NCBI GenBank assembly: GCA_964058845.1 | Contig: CAXKVR010000320.1 | Coordinates: forward strand, 1-20,197 | Direction of reading: 5' to 3' | Length of the DNA stretch: 20,197 nucleotides | From: Carex sylvatica | Taxonomy: Eukaryota; Streptophyta; Magnoliopsida; Poales; Cyperaceae | Part shown: in pieces, positions 19,577 through 20,197 of the stretch | Numbering within the stretch: the stretch's first letter is position 1 | Layout of the letters: every line of letters starts with the position of its first letter | The notes under the pieces: model-generated | What the model saw: the letters and a program-made list of their open reading frames with translations, nothing else | Told to the model about the DNA's origin: nothing | Databases searched by the model: none | Program-made: the position numbers and the translations under genes

Positions 19577-19910
19577 CCCAGTGCGGGTCAACCACACGCA
19601 CTGCGGATCAGTGCAGCCGCACTAAGGACTTAGCCGCATTTCCAACATCTCAGCGCTGCGCAGCAAGTTTTCCCGAGCCTAGTGCGGACGCACTCAGCGC
19701 CAGTGTGGATGAGCCCAGCCGCACTCAACACTTAGTCGATTTCAGCAACTTCAGAAAAGCACAGAACCCACCTGCAGTGCGGGTCATCCATCCGCAGTGC
19801 CACCCGCACCCAGAGAAATTTGCAGAAGTTCAGGAAGTTAAATAAGGAAACTTAAACCCAATGCGGGTGAGGCCACACGCAGTGCGGATGCACTCCATCC
19901 GCAGTCAGCC
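19577..19910 (+). repeat. Diverged array of AGTGCGG / CCGCACT motifs
   Basis: AGTGCGGGTCA, CGCACTGCGGA, CCGCACT, AGTGCGGACGCACT, AGTGCGGGTCATCC, CCGCAGTGC, ATGCGGGTGAGG and CGCAGTGCGGATGCACT recur in both orientations in a setting otherwise low in CpG. The best-preserved composite units start at about 19579, 19776 and 19861. Confidence 0.75.
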
Positions 19911-20068
19911 AAAAATAGCACGGTTTCTATATTTAGTGCACCAGGAACGCGTTTTAAGAGCCAAAATGACACATACTTTGCTGGGAAGCAATGTAAACAG
20001 AGCACCCACTACTCCACTAACCCCACTCACATCATAACTATGCCTCTTCATTGAGCATAGCCTTGGGT

Positions 20069-20077
20069 TATAAAAGG
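20069..20077 (+). promoter_or_regulatory. TATA box of the right-edge LTR
   Basis: TATAAAAGG is a strong plant TATA consensus. No host gene is visible after it, but its place in the LTR-like region fits the U3 promoter of a retrotransposon. Confidence 0.6.
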
Positions 20078-20197
20078 AGGGGTTAATTCCCATCCAGGAG
20101 GCCATCTTCAATCTCATTCTCTCTCTTTACACACACACACTTAGCGATAAATTCTGGAGTAAGGAAAGTTTTCAAGCAAGGAGAAGAATGATTTCCT

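Larger units (their letters stand above)
19413..20197 (+). mobile_element. 5' part of a long LTR of a second retrotransposon (probably Ty3/gypsy)
   Basis: TGATAAGCATAAATTATATA starts abruptly inside the copia coding remnant, with TG as an LTR should. CTCAC at 19408-19412 would be one copy of a 5-bp target duplication. The region has no supported gene. It contains a GC-rich motif array (about 19577-19910), a TATA box TATAAAAGG at 20069-20077, and then pyrimidine-rich and CA-rich sequence like the start of R. This reads as U3 followed by R. The length and style suggest a Tat/Ogre-like gypsy LTR, but that is inference. The element continues beyond the right edge. Confidence 0.6.

Noticed and set aside
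19543..19845. Plus-strand open frame of 100 codons at the right edge
   Set aside because: It is low-complexity translation of the AGTGCGG/CCGCACT array in an LTR upstream of its TATA box. GC-rich DNA simply lacks stops.

Overview
The window is nuclear DNA of a flowering plant, most likely a eudicot. It is AT-rich, its genes are split by GT-AG introns, and transposon debris fills the gaps. The main content is a local cluster of three related genes of the PUB33 type (RLCK-IX / U-box class). These proteins carry an N-terminal USP-like region, a coiled coil, a protein kinase and a C-terminal U-box E3 ubiquitin-ligase domain. Exon coordinates come from reading splice sites and comparing the copies; no transcript evidence was available.

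Left edge (1-736): the first two coding exons of a minus-strand paralogue whose body lies outside the window. From 737 to about 4985 there is no intact gene. This stretch holds a clear MITE with terminal inverted repeats (1222-1534), a 25-nt poly-G run, a diverged direct repeat and a degraded coding-like remnant.

Duplication unit 1 (about 4985-11125) carries gene 1 (CDS 6377-10545). Duplication unit 2 (about 12560-18580) carries gene 2 (CDS 13401-18299). Homology runs through promoter, 5' UTR intron, all nine coding exons, most introns and the 3' flank, so this is a direct tandem duplication of roughly 6 kb. A spacer of about 1.4 kb with transposon-like pieces separates the units. Both kinases have an intact Gly-rich loop, Lys, DFG and catalytic Asp, but HGD replaces HRD, so they are non-RD kinases. 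An intron splits both U-boxes at the same position.

The copies differ in informative ways. Gene 1 has a damaged intron-1 donor that puts exon 1 out of phase. It also has a 27-nt in-frame insertion in exon 3, a coiled coil 42 residues shorter, a different stop codon, and a near-perfect 34-bp-stem foldback inserted in its promoter. Gene 2 has paired W-boxes in its promoter and a 250-bp foldback inside the intron that splits its U-box. Gene 2 looks like the intact copy; gene 1 may be expressed with altered N-terminal splicing.

Right edge (18891-20197): the 3' end of a decayed minus-strand Ty1/copia element (RNase H end, polypurine tract, short LTR). It is cut at 19412/19413 by the start of another LTR retrotransposon, whose LTR contains a diverged array of GC-rich AGTGCGG/CCGCACT motifs and a TATA box.
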